A DNA stretch of 32,860 nucleotides from Anaerolineae bacterium (GTDB lineage: Bacteria > Chloroflexota > Anaerolineae > Anaerolineales > Villigracilaceae): assembly GCA_018648605.1 (NCBI GenBank), contig JABGQU010000018.1, positions 1 to 32,860 of the forward strand, written 5' to 3'. Position numbers and translations under genes: made by a program. Shown here in pieces: positions 9,143 to 18,296 of this stretch (position 1 is the first letter of the stretch; each line of letters begins with the position of its first letter). The notes beneath the pieces are model-generated. The model was not told the origin of the DNA. It made no database searches and worked only from the letters and a program-made list of their open reading frames with translations.

Positions 9143-9622
9143 TTAGAGGTTAGGGTAAACCATCTCAAGTGCGGGTGCGTAAGGCGCATTCGCTTTCTTG
9201 GTGGCAACACCTTTGGTTTCCCAGAAGATCGCAGAGAATTCATTGATCGCAGCGACAAAAGCGACACCGACTTCGCGGTCTGCGCTTTGGCGGCATGTCG
9301 AACCAAGTTGCATGATCTTGTGAACCAACTCGTCCACGTTCGGGTGCTTATCTTTCTTGAAGTAATCACCCCAAATAATACGCACTTCGTGCTTGGCTTT
9401 TTCTGCGTGTTCTTCTTTTACGGTGATATAGCGCCCCATGCTGTTCTCATGGGCAACACCATCATGATCTTCAGCAGCCATCAAATCCATCATGCGGACA
9501 ACGGTCAGTGCAGAGATCTGGGCAGTGCTGGGATCATAGATACCACAAGGTACGTCGCAATGTGCCTGGGCACGTTCAAAAGTAGCTTTCTCGTCAAGCG
9601 CTTCAAACAAATGGTAGAACAT
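9143..9622 (-). CDS. sodN: Nickel-dependent superoxide dismutase (NiSOD) precursor
   Basis: Ni-hook motif HCDVPCGIYDP after a 20-aa leader MFYHLFEALDEKATFERAQA; AAGGAG RBS before ATG at 9622. Confidence 0.93.
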   Translation of the reverse strand: MFYHLFEALDEKATFERAQAHCDVPCGIYDPSTAQISALTVVRMMDLMAAEDHDGVAHENSMGRYITVKEEHAEKAKHEVRIIWGDYFKKDKHPNVDELVHKIMQLGSTCRQSADREVGVAFVAAINEFSAIFWETKGVATKKANAPYAPALEMVYPNL

Positions 9623-9882
9623 TATTTTCTCCTTCTTACTTGGTTTCATTCATAATAATTTCATCAAATGGAGGGTATCCCCTGCACAAGAGGAATAATA
9701 CTAATAAAGATAAATTTTGTCAACAAATTCATAAATATTATTATAAATTTCATATACTTCGCAACATCTCAACATGAATATATTCGCCCACTCGTATGAG
9801 TAAACTCACTCATCCTCCTCTTTCAAAATGAGGTAGAATAGGGGCGTTCGCTTGAAATAATCGTTCCTAAGAGGAGAAAAAT

Positions 9883-10272
9883 ATGACTCACATTATTACC
9901 AGTTTGTGCCTACGCGACAGCGGCTGTGTGGAAGTCTGCCCTGTTGAGTGCATCGTCCCCGGCACCCCGCAAGAAGAGTATCCTTGGTTCTATATTGACC
10001 CTGATACCTGCATCGACTGCGGCGCCTGCATTCCAGAGTGCCCTTACAACGCTATTTTTGTTGAAGATGAAGTTCCTGATCCTTACGTTGCTGAAGGCGG
10101 CGAATTCATCTCCCGCGTTGGTCTTACCGGTCACTACGAAAATACCGATCACCACGGAAATCCTGTTGTTCTCGAAACCGCTAAAAAACTCGAGGCTGGT
10201 GAAGAAGTTGATCTCACCGCAGATATTCAACCTAACTACGACTACTTCGATGGTGGTCCTGGCTACGAATAA
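9883..10272 (+). CDS. Ferredoxin with 4Fe-4S-type cysteine motifs (two-cluster type)
   Basis: CLRDSGCVEVCPVECI...CIDCGACIPECPYNAIF; AAGAGGAG RBS. Confidence 0.92.
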   Translation: MTHIITSLCLRDSGCVEVCPVECIVPGTPQEEYPWFYIDPDTCIDCGACIPECPYNAIFVEDEVPDPYVAEGGEFISRVGLTGHYENTDHHGNPVVLETAKKLEAGEEVDLTADIQPNYDYFDGGPGYE

Positions 10273-10286
10273 AACGAAATAAACGC

Positions 10287-10317
10287 AAAGAGCCGTTCGT
10301 AAGAGCGGCTCTTTTTG
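10287..10317 (+). terminator. Intrinsic terminator after the ferredoxin
   Basis: AAAGAGCCGTTC-gtaa-GAGCGGCTCTTTTT. Confidence 0.88.
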
Positions 10318-10319
10318 AT

Positions 10320-11342
10320 TTAAGCAGCCGCCCACCAATCTTTCCCCTCTTCGTAACCAAAATTATTCAATCTTTCGCGGATAAGTTTCCGCGCCCCACG
10401 TGACCCGACACTTGCCAGCAGCGCAGGGTTTTGATACTGCCCCCAGCATTCTGCCAACGCATCCGGCGCGATGATCGGTTTACCGCGCCGCGTGCGCCCG
10501 ATCTTCTTCGGGTCTATATCCACAAAGGCCACCAAGGGCACATCTTGCCGCTCAAGCTGCTTTGCCAATCTGCGTCCCATCATCCCGGAACCCCAAATGA
10601 TGACCGCATCCCGTCCTTTGAGCGGACCGAGCGCGAGATAATAGGCTTTCGCGCGTAAAAAGTTTTCCAGCGAATAACGGCTATCGGTATGCGTGATCCG
10701 TTCGGGGTGTTCGCGCCATTCGTGCAAAACTTCGGGGATCTTGGCGAATTTCGCGCCAGCCAGATACATCCGCAAATAGAGATCATAATCTTCGGGGAAA
10801 CCGCGTTCTTCATAACCGCCCATCTTCAAGAGCCACTCACGCCGAAACATCACACTGGGATTTGGCAAAGGGCTTTCGACAAATATCTCACGTTTGATCT
10901 CATCGTCTGTCACAAGCGAATTTAGCCAGCGAATATAGACCTGAAAACCCTCGCCAACATCGCTTTCAGGGAAAGCTTTAACTAGCGAGCTAATCAACGC
11001 ATAATCTGGATTCGCTTCAAGGAAGGCAACCTGTTTCTCAAGACGCTGCGGATGCGCGCGGTCATCTGCGTCCATTCGGGCAATCGTTGGGGCAACGGAA
11101 GCAAGCATCCCGGCGTTCGAGGCGGAGATGACTCCGCTATGGGGCTGGGAGATGACTTTGAAACGGGGATCCTTTCTCGCCCAATCACCCAGTATCAATC
11201 CTGTATGATCTGTTGAATCATCGTCCACGGCAATCACTTCAAAATCGGATAATGTCTGTGCAGCGAGACTCTGAAGGGTTTCTTCGAGGGTTTTTGCGGC
11301 GTTATAACAAGGTAGAATGACAGAGGTTTGGGGGCTTTTCAT
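10320..11342 (-). CDS. Glycosyltransferase family 2 with C-terminal Rossmann-like domain
   Basis: TSVILPCYNAAKTLEETLQSLAAQTLSDFEVIAVDDDSTDHTG...RMDADDRAHP; C-terminal VIIWGSGMMGRRLAKQLERQDVPLVAFVDIDPKKIGR. Confidence 0.9.
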   Translation of the reverse strand: MKSPQTSVILPCYNAAKTLEETLQSLAAQTLSDFEVIAVDDDSTDHTGLILGDWARKDPRFKVISQPHSGVISASNAGMLASVAPTIARMDADDRAHPQRLEKQVAFLEANPDYALISSLVKAFPESDVGEGFQVYIRWLNSLVTDDEIKREIFVESPLPNPSVMFRREWLLKMGGYEERGFPEDYDLYLRMYLAGAKFAKIPEVLHEWREHPERITHTDSRYSLENFLRAKAYYLALGPLKGRDAVIIWGSGMMGRRLAKQLERQDVPLVAFVDIDPKKIGRTRRGKPIIAPDALAECWGQYQNPALLASVGSRGARKLIRERLNNFGYEEGKDWWAAA

Positions 11343-11413
11343 CTGGCTATTTTATCAGCCGAATCAGGTATAATGCCAATTGTGAATAATTAAACAAATA
11401 AAAGGAAAAGTAA

Positions 11414-12274
11414 ATGAAAATCGTAACCGATTGCGCGGCAGACTTGTCTGCGCAAGAATGCAAGGAACTCGGCGTGGTGGAAGCCCCGCTCTTTATCCAA
11501 TTCCCCGAAGGCGAGATCAACGCCACCGACATTACCCCCGATGAATTCTATGATCGCCTTGAGGCAATGCGCCCTGCTATCCCGACAACGGCACAACCTT
11601 CTGCCGGCATTTTTCAAAGCCTGTATGAAAAACTGGCAGAGACAAAAGAGCAGGTTCTTTCGATCCATATCTCTTCTGGTTTAAGCGGCACACTCAACTC
11701 TGCCATCACTGGCGCAGCGCAACTGAAAGAGAAAATGGTCTCCACTGTGGACAGCATGACGCTCTCTGGTGGGCAACGCTTTCAGGTTTTAGCTGCCGTA
11801 AAAGCTGCCAAGGCTGGCTGGAATTTGGACACGATCAAAGAGCGCTTGGATGCGATCCGCGCGAAGACCGAAGTGATCTACACGCTCGAAACACTCGAAT
11901 ATTTGGCACGCGGCGGACGCATTGGCAGAGTGCAGGCTTTGGCTGGCTCATTGCTCAATATCAAGCCCGTCATCCGCGTTGACCGCAACGATGGAAAATA
12001 CACCACGGTTGGCAAGGGGCGCACCGTAAAGAAGAATGTAGCCATGATGGTCGATCATCTCTCAGAGATGTATGGCAACGTTCCGCTTTGGGCAACCGTT
12101 TTGCACGGACGCTTTGAGCAGGGTGCCGAGATGATGTCGAGTTCTTTGCAGGAGCGTTTGAATATTGCGAAACTCGAAGTAACGCGTATCTCGCCTGTTT
12201 TGGGCGTGCACACGGGACCTGGCATTGTCGGCGCAGCAATTTTGCCGATGAGCTTGATCGAAGATTTGCTCTAA
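11414..12274 (+). CDS. DegV family (fatty-acid-binding) protein
   Basis: MKIVTDCAADLSAQECKELGVVEAPLFIQF...PTTAQPSAGIF...SIHISSGLSGTLNSA...DSMTLSGGQRF...TLEYLARGGRIGRVQALAGSLLNIKPV. Confidence 0.95.
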   Translation: MKIVTDCAADLSAQECKELGVVEAPLFIQFPEGEINATDITPDEFYDRLEAMRPAIPTTAQPSAGIFQSLYEKLAETKEQVLSIHISSGLSGTLNSAITGAAQLKEKMVSTVDSMTLSGGQRFQVLAAVKAAKAGWNLDTIKERLDAIRAKTEVIYTLETLEYLARGGRIGRVQALAGSLLNIKPVIRVDRNDGKYTTVGKGRTVKKNVAMMVDHLSEMYGNVPLWATVLHGRFEQGAEMMSSSLQERLNIAKLEVTRISPVLGVHTGPGIVGAAILPMSLIEDLL

Positions 12275-12283
12275 CTAATAGAA

Positions 12284-12320
12284 CGCGGATTTTTCAGATT
12301 TAGCAGATTTACGCTGATTT
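12284..12320. repeat. Degenerate cGGATTTtTCAGATTT... intergenic repeat fragment
   Basis: cgcggatttttcagatttagcagatttacgctgattta, spaced GATTT units, similar to 1391-1429. Confidence 0.35.
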
Positions 12321-12328
12321 AAAAGCAA

Positions 12329-12366
12329 ACACCGAGTATTTAAAAATACTTGGTGTCTTTTTATTT
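12329..12366. terminator. Intrinsic terminator between convergent genes
   Basis: ACACCGAGTATTT-aaa-AATACTTGGTGTCTTTTTATTTTT. Confidence 0.92.
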
Positions 12367-12376
12367 TTCGTGAGTG

Positions 12377-12775
12377 TTACTCTTCCCTAACTTTTCCATC
12401 TATTGCAAGCGGTTCATCTTCAACAACTTCAGCTTCGATCATAGGAGGGGCATCTTCTTTGCCTTTCAGCATCTGCATCGTCCCCAACGTCCCGCCCAAA
12501 AGCGGAACAATTGCAGGCAGCGGCGTCGGGATGCCAGTCAGCACGCCAACCAACATCCCTTTGCCGATCGCAGCACCCCAATTATCCTTGAAGCTATGGC
12601 GCTGGATTAAAATACTGGGAATCGTCAAAGCTGCGCCAACCGCAACAGAAATAGGCCAGCTCAGCTCGAAGGTAAGCGTTTCTGCACCGAAAAGCATCAT
12701 ATCGACTGCGAACATGCCAAATCCCACAAGGGGATGCAAACCAAAAGATTTCGAAAGTTTTTTCAGGGCGTCCAT
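12377..12775 (-). CDS. Small hypothetical membrane protein
   Basis: MDALKKLSKSFGLHPLVGFGMFAVDMMLFGAETLTFELSWPISVAVGAALTIPSILIQ...; hydrophobic segments; start placed at the internal ATG (12775). Confidence 0.7.
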   Translation of the reverse strand: MDALKKLSKSFGLHPLVGFGMFAVDMMLFGAETLTFELSWPISVAVGAALTIPSILIQRHSFKDNWGAAIGKGMLVGVLTGIPTPLPAIVPLLGGTLGTMQMLKGKEDAPPMIEAEVVEDEPLAIDGKVREE

Positions 12776-12791
12776 TATTCTCCTCGACTCT

Positions 12792-13481
12792 TTATTTCTT
12801 CTTTGTCTTCTTTTTCTCACGATAAGCCAAAGTCTTTTCAATATACCCAGCCGCATCGGGCGTTTTACAACTCGTTTGACCATGATCGACTTCAACTTTG
12901 CCAATTTTCTCCGCGCTCTGCATCGCGCGCGCCGTCAACAGTGAGTTACGAATGCCGATCGCGATCAGGGCATTATTCATTCCATCTCGTACGCGATTTT
13001 TGCGCTGATGGATTTCCTTTTCGATCCGCTCTAAATAAGCAATAAAGTATTTATCCGGCAAAGCCGCATCATGCTGCGCAATATTTGCCAACAAATGCCA
13101 GCCCGCACGGCCGATCCACTCCGCGTCAGAAAGTGTCCACACTTCCATTTTTTCCTGCGAAAAAGCTGTACGCGCGATCAGGCTGGAGAACTCATCACAT
13201 TGAACGTAATTATTTAAATCCTGCACCCAAGTTTCAGCAATTTCAGCATCCATTTTTTGGGGATCAGCGATCATAGCCGCCAAAAGACGCGCTTCATGAT
13301 AGCCGGTTCTCCATAATTTCAATGCAAGTTCGTGTTCGCCCTTGTATTCTTTTTGCTTCTGGCGAAGAAACTTAAAACTGACCCCGAACATTTGCGTCCC
13401 CACCCCATGCCGCGCATAGACCTTTCGGTTTTGTGCCGTACCCGCTTCTTCAAGTTCCTTGAGAATTTTTTCAGCAGTCAT
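12792..13481 (-). CDS. DNA alkylation repair protein, AlkD-like HEAT-repeat fold
   Basis: RKVYARHGVGTQMFGVSFKFLRQ...LALKLWRTGYHEARLLAAMIADP...WVQDLNNYVQCDEFSSLI...WIGRAGWHLLANIA. Confidence 0.82.
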   Translation of the reverse strand: MTAEKILKELEEAGTAQNRKVYARHGVGTQMFGVSFKFLRQKQKEYKGEHELALKLWRTGYHEARLLAAMIADPQKMDAEIAETWVQDLNNYVQCDEFSSLIARTAFSQEKMEVWTLSDAEWIGRAGWHLLANIAQHDAALPDKYFIAYLERIEKEIHQRKNRVRDGMNNALIAIGIRNSLLTARAMQSAEKIGKVEVDHGQTSCKTPDAAGYIEKTLAYREKKKTKKK

Positions 13482-14128
13482 TATTCCTGTCCGCGCAAAT
13501 CAACAACATCCTTGCCTGCTAATTTCTCTCGAATACGATCCGTAACGATCTCCAGCGCCTTTGGCTGGTTGACGTAATCGAGGTCATCGGTGCGGATCGT
13601 CAGTACCGGGCACAGGTCGAAGTGAGCAAGCCACTCGTCATAGAAGGAATCGAGCAGCGAGAGATATTCGGAGGTGATACCCGTTTCCATGCCACGCGCG
13701 CGCCGTTCGATGCGTTCCATTAAAACATCCACAGGCGCTTTCAGGTAAACGAGCAGATCGGGGCGCGGCAAACCTTCTACAACGAGATTGAAGAGACGTC
13801 GATAAGATTGATAATCACGCTCATTGATATTATTCAGATGGTGTAGAGCGCGCGCAAAAATATAATTATCTTCAAAAATACTGCGGTCAAGAATGGAGGA
13901 ACGAGCATCTTGAGCAGCTTCTAGGTATTGCTCTGCGCGATGACCCAAAAAGAAAACCTGCAAATGAAATGACCATTTGCGCATATCATCATAGAATTCT
14001 GAAAGATAGGGATTATCCGCCACCGATTCAAAATCGGTACGCCAGCCAAGACGGTCTCCCATCCGTTCTGTAAGCGATGTTTTACCAACGCCAATATTTC
14101 CGGCAACGACAACGAGATGTTTTGTCAT
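13481..14128 (-). CDS. Deoxynucleoside kinase family protein (dGK/dAK-like)
   Basis: LVVVAGNIGVGKTSLTERMGDRLGW...ESVADNPYLSEFYDDMRKWSFHLQVFFLGHR...ILDRSIFEDNYIFA...YLKAPVDVLMERIERRARGME. Confidence 0.93.
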   Translation of the reverse strand: MTKHLVVVAGNIGVGKTSLTERMGDRLGWRTDFESVADNPYLSEFYDDMRKWSFHLQVFFLGHRAEQYLEAAQDARSSILDRSIFEDNYIFARALHHLNNINERDYQSYRRLFNLVVEGLPRPDLLVYLKAPVDVLMERIERRARGMETGITSEYLSLLDSFYDEWLAHFDLCPVLTIRTDDLDYVNQPKALEIVTDRIREKLAGKDVVDLRGQE

Positions 14129-14190
14129 ATTTTTTCTCCTTGTGTATATCTTACCGCAAAGTTTTATTCATGCGCATTTTTTAATAAAAA

Positions 14191-14220
14191 ACAGCTCCGG
14201 TCTATGAAAATCAGAGCTGT
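14191..14220 (-). terminator. Possible intrinsic terminator for the minus-strand MFS gene
   Basis: Reverse strand ACAGCTC...GAGCTGTTTTTTATT; 7-bp stem with long loop plus U-tract. Confidence 0.6.
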
Positions 14221-14238
14221 AATTATTTACCAAGCAAA

Positions 14239-15489
14239 CTAAATCGTAGGTGCTGGTTCAACGACAGGGTCAGGATTATGCATTTTATGCAGAATAACAA
14301 ACCCAAGCGTGGCAAGCAGCCCGATAAATCCGCTGACGATCCAAAGCATATTCGGATTCGCGCTGTCGAGAAGCAACCCGGCAAAATAAGGCCCGATCGC
14401 AAAGGCAATTCCCCAGGTAAGCCCTGAAACCGCCATATAACGTCCACGCATATCTTCGGGCGCAAAACTCGCCACCAGCGATTGCTGGAAAGGGGCCACG
14501 ACCATTTCTCCAATTGTGATAACGATCATCGCGGTAACAAAGAGTGAAAAACCACCGATCAGGGCATACATGGCAAAACCAATCGCGTAGAGGAAAGTGC
14601 CCAACGCCATCATAAGCAGAGGCTTCTGCTTTTCAAGCCGACGCGTAAGCCAGAATTGAAGCGCAACAACAATGACGGCATTAATGCTCAACAAAGAACC
14701 ATAACCGATCTCTGGCAGACCACGATAATCTCTCAAAAAGACTCCGAGCGTTGAGTTCATATTCATGTATACAAGCGTCATCATGATCGTGACGCCAACA
14801 AAGAGAACGAAGGGCGTATCCCTAAAAACACGACCATACCCTTTGAAAGTTTGTTGCATGGTTTCAGGTACTGCATCCGGGTCACCTTGCGGTTTTGTCT
14901 CAGGCAAAGCAATGAGCACGATCGCCGCAGCGACCAGGCTGATAACTGCATCTACGATAAAGAGAGTCAAATACGAATGAGCGATCAATAAGCCTGCAAT
15001 CGGCGGGGCAATAATGACAGCTACATTGAAAATCACACGAATAATGCCATAGCCTTCGGCGCGTTTTTCTTCGGGCAGTAAGTCTGCTACAACCGCTTCG
15101 TGCGCAGGTCCACCGATACTGGATAGCGTGCCAACAATAACCGTAATCCAAATAAAAAACTCAAGCGATGGCGCAAAACCCATCCCAAGGGCGCTGACGG
15201 ACGAAAGCACAAGACTCGCAATGATCACACCTTTGCGTCCCATGCGATCCGTAATGGCTCCACCAATAGCACTTCCTACGAAACCTGAGACAGAGAAGAT
15301 CGCAAAGAGAATACCAACGGTGGACATGGTAAGGTCAAATTTTTGCGTGAGATAAAGCGCGAAGAAGGGATAGAGCATGAAGCCCCCCAAGCGATCTATA
15401 AAGACGATAATATTATATGTCCAAAAGGCGCGCGGGTACTCGCCATAAACTTTCTTTGCGTTTTCCAGTAAATTATTCATATTCTCCAA
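14239..15489 (-). CDS. MFS transporter
   Basis: 416 aa, about 12 TM; FDLTMSTVGILFAIFSVSGFVGSAIGGAITDRMGRKGVI. Confidence 0.92.
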   Translation of the reverse strand: MENMNNLLENAKKVYGEYPRAFWTYNIIVFIDRLGGFMLYPFFALYLTQKFDLTMSTVGILFAIFSVSGFVGSAIGGAITDRMGRKGVIIASLVLSSVSALGMGFAPSLEFFIWITVIVGTLSSIGGPAHEAVVADLLPEEKRAEGYGIIRVIFNVAVIIAPPIAGLLIAHSYLTLFIVDAVISLVAAAIVLIALPETKPQGDPDAVPETMQQTFKGYGRVFRDTPFVLFVGVTIMMTLVYMNMNSTLGVFLRDYRGLPEIGYGSLLSINAVIVVALQFWLTRRLEKQKPLLMMALGTFLYAIGFAMYALIGGFSLFVTAMIVITIGEMVVAPFQQSLVASFAPEDMRGRYMAVSGLTWGIAFAIGPYFAGLLLDSANPNMLWIVSGFIGLLATLGFVILHKMHNPDPVVEPAPTI

Positions 15490-15492
15490 ACC

Positions 15493-16293
15493 TTAAACGG
15501 TTTCTAATGTGCCTTTGCGCTTCGCCTGAAGCTCAAACCATTTAAAGAGCATATAACCCAACCAACCGTAAATGAGACCGATACCAATTTCACTCATCAG
15601 CATCGGCGCGACTTGGCTAAAGCTGCCGCCTGCGATCAGGATGCGCGCAGAGGCAATCCCTCTGGTCAGTGGCAGGATTTGAGAAAAAGCCTGCATCCAA
15701 TTAGGCAGCGTATCCAGCGCAACATTTGCACCGGAGAAGATCAGTAGCAAGAAATAGACTGTATTATTCACGAACATTACATTTGCGGTGATGAGACTAA
15801 GACATCCCATCAGGAGCCCTAGCCCACAAGTGCTGATCGTTGTGACGAGAATCGTCAATCCCAGTGCAGACATATTTGTCTGTGAGAAATCAACACCAAA
15901 GAGGAGTGCGCCCCACATCAAGGCGATGACCACGCCCAACGCGCCATCGATGATGTGCATGAAAGCACGCCCAAAGAACATCATCAGACGATTGGCGGGT
16001 GTGCCAAAAAGATAGGGCAATGTGCCTGCCCATCGGTCGCCACCAATGCTCATCGTCACGCCGAAGATGCCGCTTACGGCAGTGATCTGTATGGCGTTGC
16101 CGATCACGTAAAAGTCCACGTTCGATCCGCCGGAGGCGTAACTTCCCAAAAAGGTGAAGAAGAGAATTTGCGCAAGCGGCATCAATATCTTGGATGCGAT
16201 ATAAGTCGTCGGGCGCAGCCAGGCAAAGAGCGCGATATAGGAAAGCATCGTACCTTGCCAGAAAAGTCGGAGATTATTTGCTATCGTTTTCAT
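15493..16293 (-). CDS. ABC-2 type transporter permease
   Basis: 266 aa, about 6 TM; GGDRWAGTLPYLFGTPANRLMMFFGRAFMHI. Confidence 0.87.
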   Translation of the reverse strand: MKTIANNLRLFWQGTMLSYIALFAWLRPTTYIASKILMPLAQILFFTFLGSYASGGSNVDFYVIGNAIQITAVSGIFGVTMSIGGDRWAGTLPYLFGTPANRLMMFFGRAFMHIIDGALGVVIALMWGALLFGVDFSQTNMSALGLTILVTTISTCGLGLLMGCLSLITANVMFVNNTVYFLLLIFSGANVALDTLPNWMQAFSQILPLTRGIASARILIAGGSFSQVAPMLMSEIGIGLIYGWLGYMLFKWFELQAKRKGTLETV

Positions 16294-16295
16294 TG

Positions 16296-17093
16296 TTATT
16301 CTGTCTCCAATGTGGCATCCACGCGCGCTTTATAGAGCATGACCTTGAATAACTTGCTGGCTATAAAAAGGTCGATCACGCTGAAAATGAGCATCAAACC
16401 CCAAGCTAAGATCACTTTCTGCACATCGCCCGCACCCGTGGACGTTTCGTGGAGCGCACGCGCTGCCCAATAAGGTGGCAGGATATAACTGATGGGCGTC
16501 GTCCAATTCGGCAACAGTGCGATTGGAAAGAGAAATCCCGCCAGGATATAAACGGGGAATTCCATCGCATTTTGCCACTGCTGAATGCCGCGATACATGA
16601 TGAAAAGCGGTGCGATGACCAAGCCAAAGCTAATGAAGGCGAAAACGCTCAAGAGCACTGAGCCAAGAAAGAGAAGTGGCTCAACCATTTTTAATGTGTA
16701 GCCAAAAAGGAGCGCTGCCAACAAATAGGAAGAGGTCATTGAGATCAACGACTGGACAACGTTTGCCAGGTTTTTGCCGAAAATGATCACTTCAAAAGGT
16801 GTCGGGATTGCCACAAGCGACTCGAGCGTACCCTGCCAGCGTTCAGCATTGATGCTGTTGCCAGAGATAAAGAGCAGGCTGCTCCAAAGTCCCGTCAGCC
16901 CGCTGCCGACGACGACGAACATAGCGTAGTCGCCGCCCAATCCACGCAGCATAAAGAGCGCCAGTACAGCAATGATCATTGGCTGCACGAGAATGGCAAA
17001 AAGGATAAAGCTATCGTTCCATTGATGGCGTAACGTAATTTCAGCTACTGTGAGAACGGTGCGCCAATAGACGAAGAGGTTTTTAAAGTTCAT
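16296..17093 (-). CDS. ABC-2 type transporter permease
   Basis: 265 aa, about 6 TM; NAERWQGTLESLVAIPTPFEVIIFGKNLANV; paralogue-like to previous permease. Confidence 0.87.
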   Translation of the reverse strand: MNFKNLFVYWRTVLTVAEITLRHQWNDSFILFAILVQPMIIAVLALFMLRGLGGDYAMFVVVGSGLTGLWSSLLFISGNSINAERWQGTLESLVAIPTPFEVIIFGKNLANVVQSLISMTSSYLLAALLFGYTLKMVEPLLFLGSVLLSVFAFISFGLVIAPLFIMYRGIQQWQNAMEFPVYILAGFLFPIALLPNWTTPISYILPPYWAARALHETSTGAGDVQKVILAWGLMLIFSVIDLFIASKLFKVMLYKARVDATLETE

Positions 17094-18061
17094 ACTTGCC
17101 CTCCCACCAAACGGACATAGGCATCTTCAAGGGTTGGTTCACGGACAGTGACACGCCCCACGCGCATTCCATCCAGCGCAGCCATTACATCCGGAACTGC
17201 TTCTGCACCCAATTTTGTTTGCACAAGCAAAAGCTGACGCTGATCCTGGTCTTTGACTGAAAGCGCATCTACAAAGGGAAGATTGCGGATCTTTTCAACC
17301 ACCTCTTCGGCAACGCCAAAGGTTTCCACTTCAACGACCGAGAGATCGCTGACGTGTTTCTTCAATGCCGAGGGAGTATCCAATGCAACAATCAAACCCT
17401 TGTCGATCACTGCGACGCGGCCACAAAGGGAATCGGCTTCGAACATATAGTGCGTAGTAAGCAAAATGGTTTTCTTTTCGGATTGCAAATTGCGGATGAC
17501 TTCCCGAAACTCACGTGCGCCAACAGGGTCAAGCCCAATGGTCGGTTCGTCGAGAAAGAGAATATCGGGGTCGTGAAGCAAAGTCCGCGCCACGTGGAGA
17601 CGTTGCTTCATCCCGCGAGAGTAGCCTTGAACACGTTCATCGCCGCGCCCATTTAAACCGACCATATCCAGCAAATACGGGATGCGCTTCTTCGAGATTT
17701 CGGGATCAACATGATAGAGGCTGGCAAAATAGCGTAAATTATCAATAGCAGAAAGTCGCCAATAAAGCCCGCGCTCGCCACCAAAGATAAATCCGATATG
17801 CTTTCGAATTTCATTGGCATCTTTGACAATATCCAGGCCTTTAACGCGCACTTCACCAGCGTCGGGAATGAGCAGGGTCGCCAAGACTTTAACGGTGGTT
17901 GTCTTCCCTGCGCCATTAGGCCCGAGCAAACCAAAAAGCTCACCCTCTTTGATCTCAAAAGAAACATCATCTACAGCAACAATCTCTTTTGTTGTCCGCC
18001 GGATCACGCCAGTCGTGGCACGATAAATTCTCTTTAGATTTTTTACTTCAATGGAATTCAT
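17090..18061 (-). CDS. ABC transporter ATP-binding protein (ABC-2 exporter type)
   Basis: Walker A LLGPNGAGKTTTVKVLATLL, signature YSRGMKQRLHVARTLL, Walker B ILFLDEPTIGLD, H-loop LLTTHYM. Confidence 0.96.
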   Translation of the reverse strand: MNSIEVKNLKRIYRATTGVIRRTTKEIVAVDDVSFEIKEGELFGLLGPNGAGKTTTVKVLATLLIPDAGEVRVKGLDIVKDANEIRKHIGFIFGGERGLYWRLSAIDNLRYFASLYHVDPEISKKRIPYLLDMVGLNGRGDERVQGYSRGMKQRLHVARTLLHDPDILFLDEPTIGLDPVGAREFREVIRNLQSEKKTILLTTHYMFEADSLCGRVAVIDKGLIVALDTPSALKKHVSDLSVVEVETFGVAEEVVEKIRNLPFVDALSVKDQDQRQLLLVQTKLGAEAVPDVMAALDGMRVGRVTVREPTLEDAYVRLVGGQV

Positions 18062-18296
18062 AGTTTTTTCTCACTCTATTAGGAATATATCAATTCTAAA
18101 ATAATTTACTCGAACACAATCTTTACCCAAATATGCAAATTATCGGGTAACGCTCATTCAGTATACAAAAAAAGGAACCTTCTGTCAAGAACATCTTTTC
18201 TTTTTATGCTTATGCGCAAGAAATATCCTTTTAGGCATTGCTCTTTTTAGAAAAACGCTCTATAAATAGCAAAATTTAAAAAGAAAAGAGCCATCC

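Noticed and set aside
9056-9655. 199-aa plus-strand ORF
   Set aside because: Antisense to sodN (Ni-hook motif) and spans repeat DNA.
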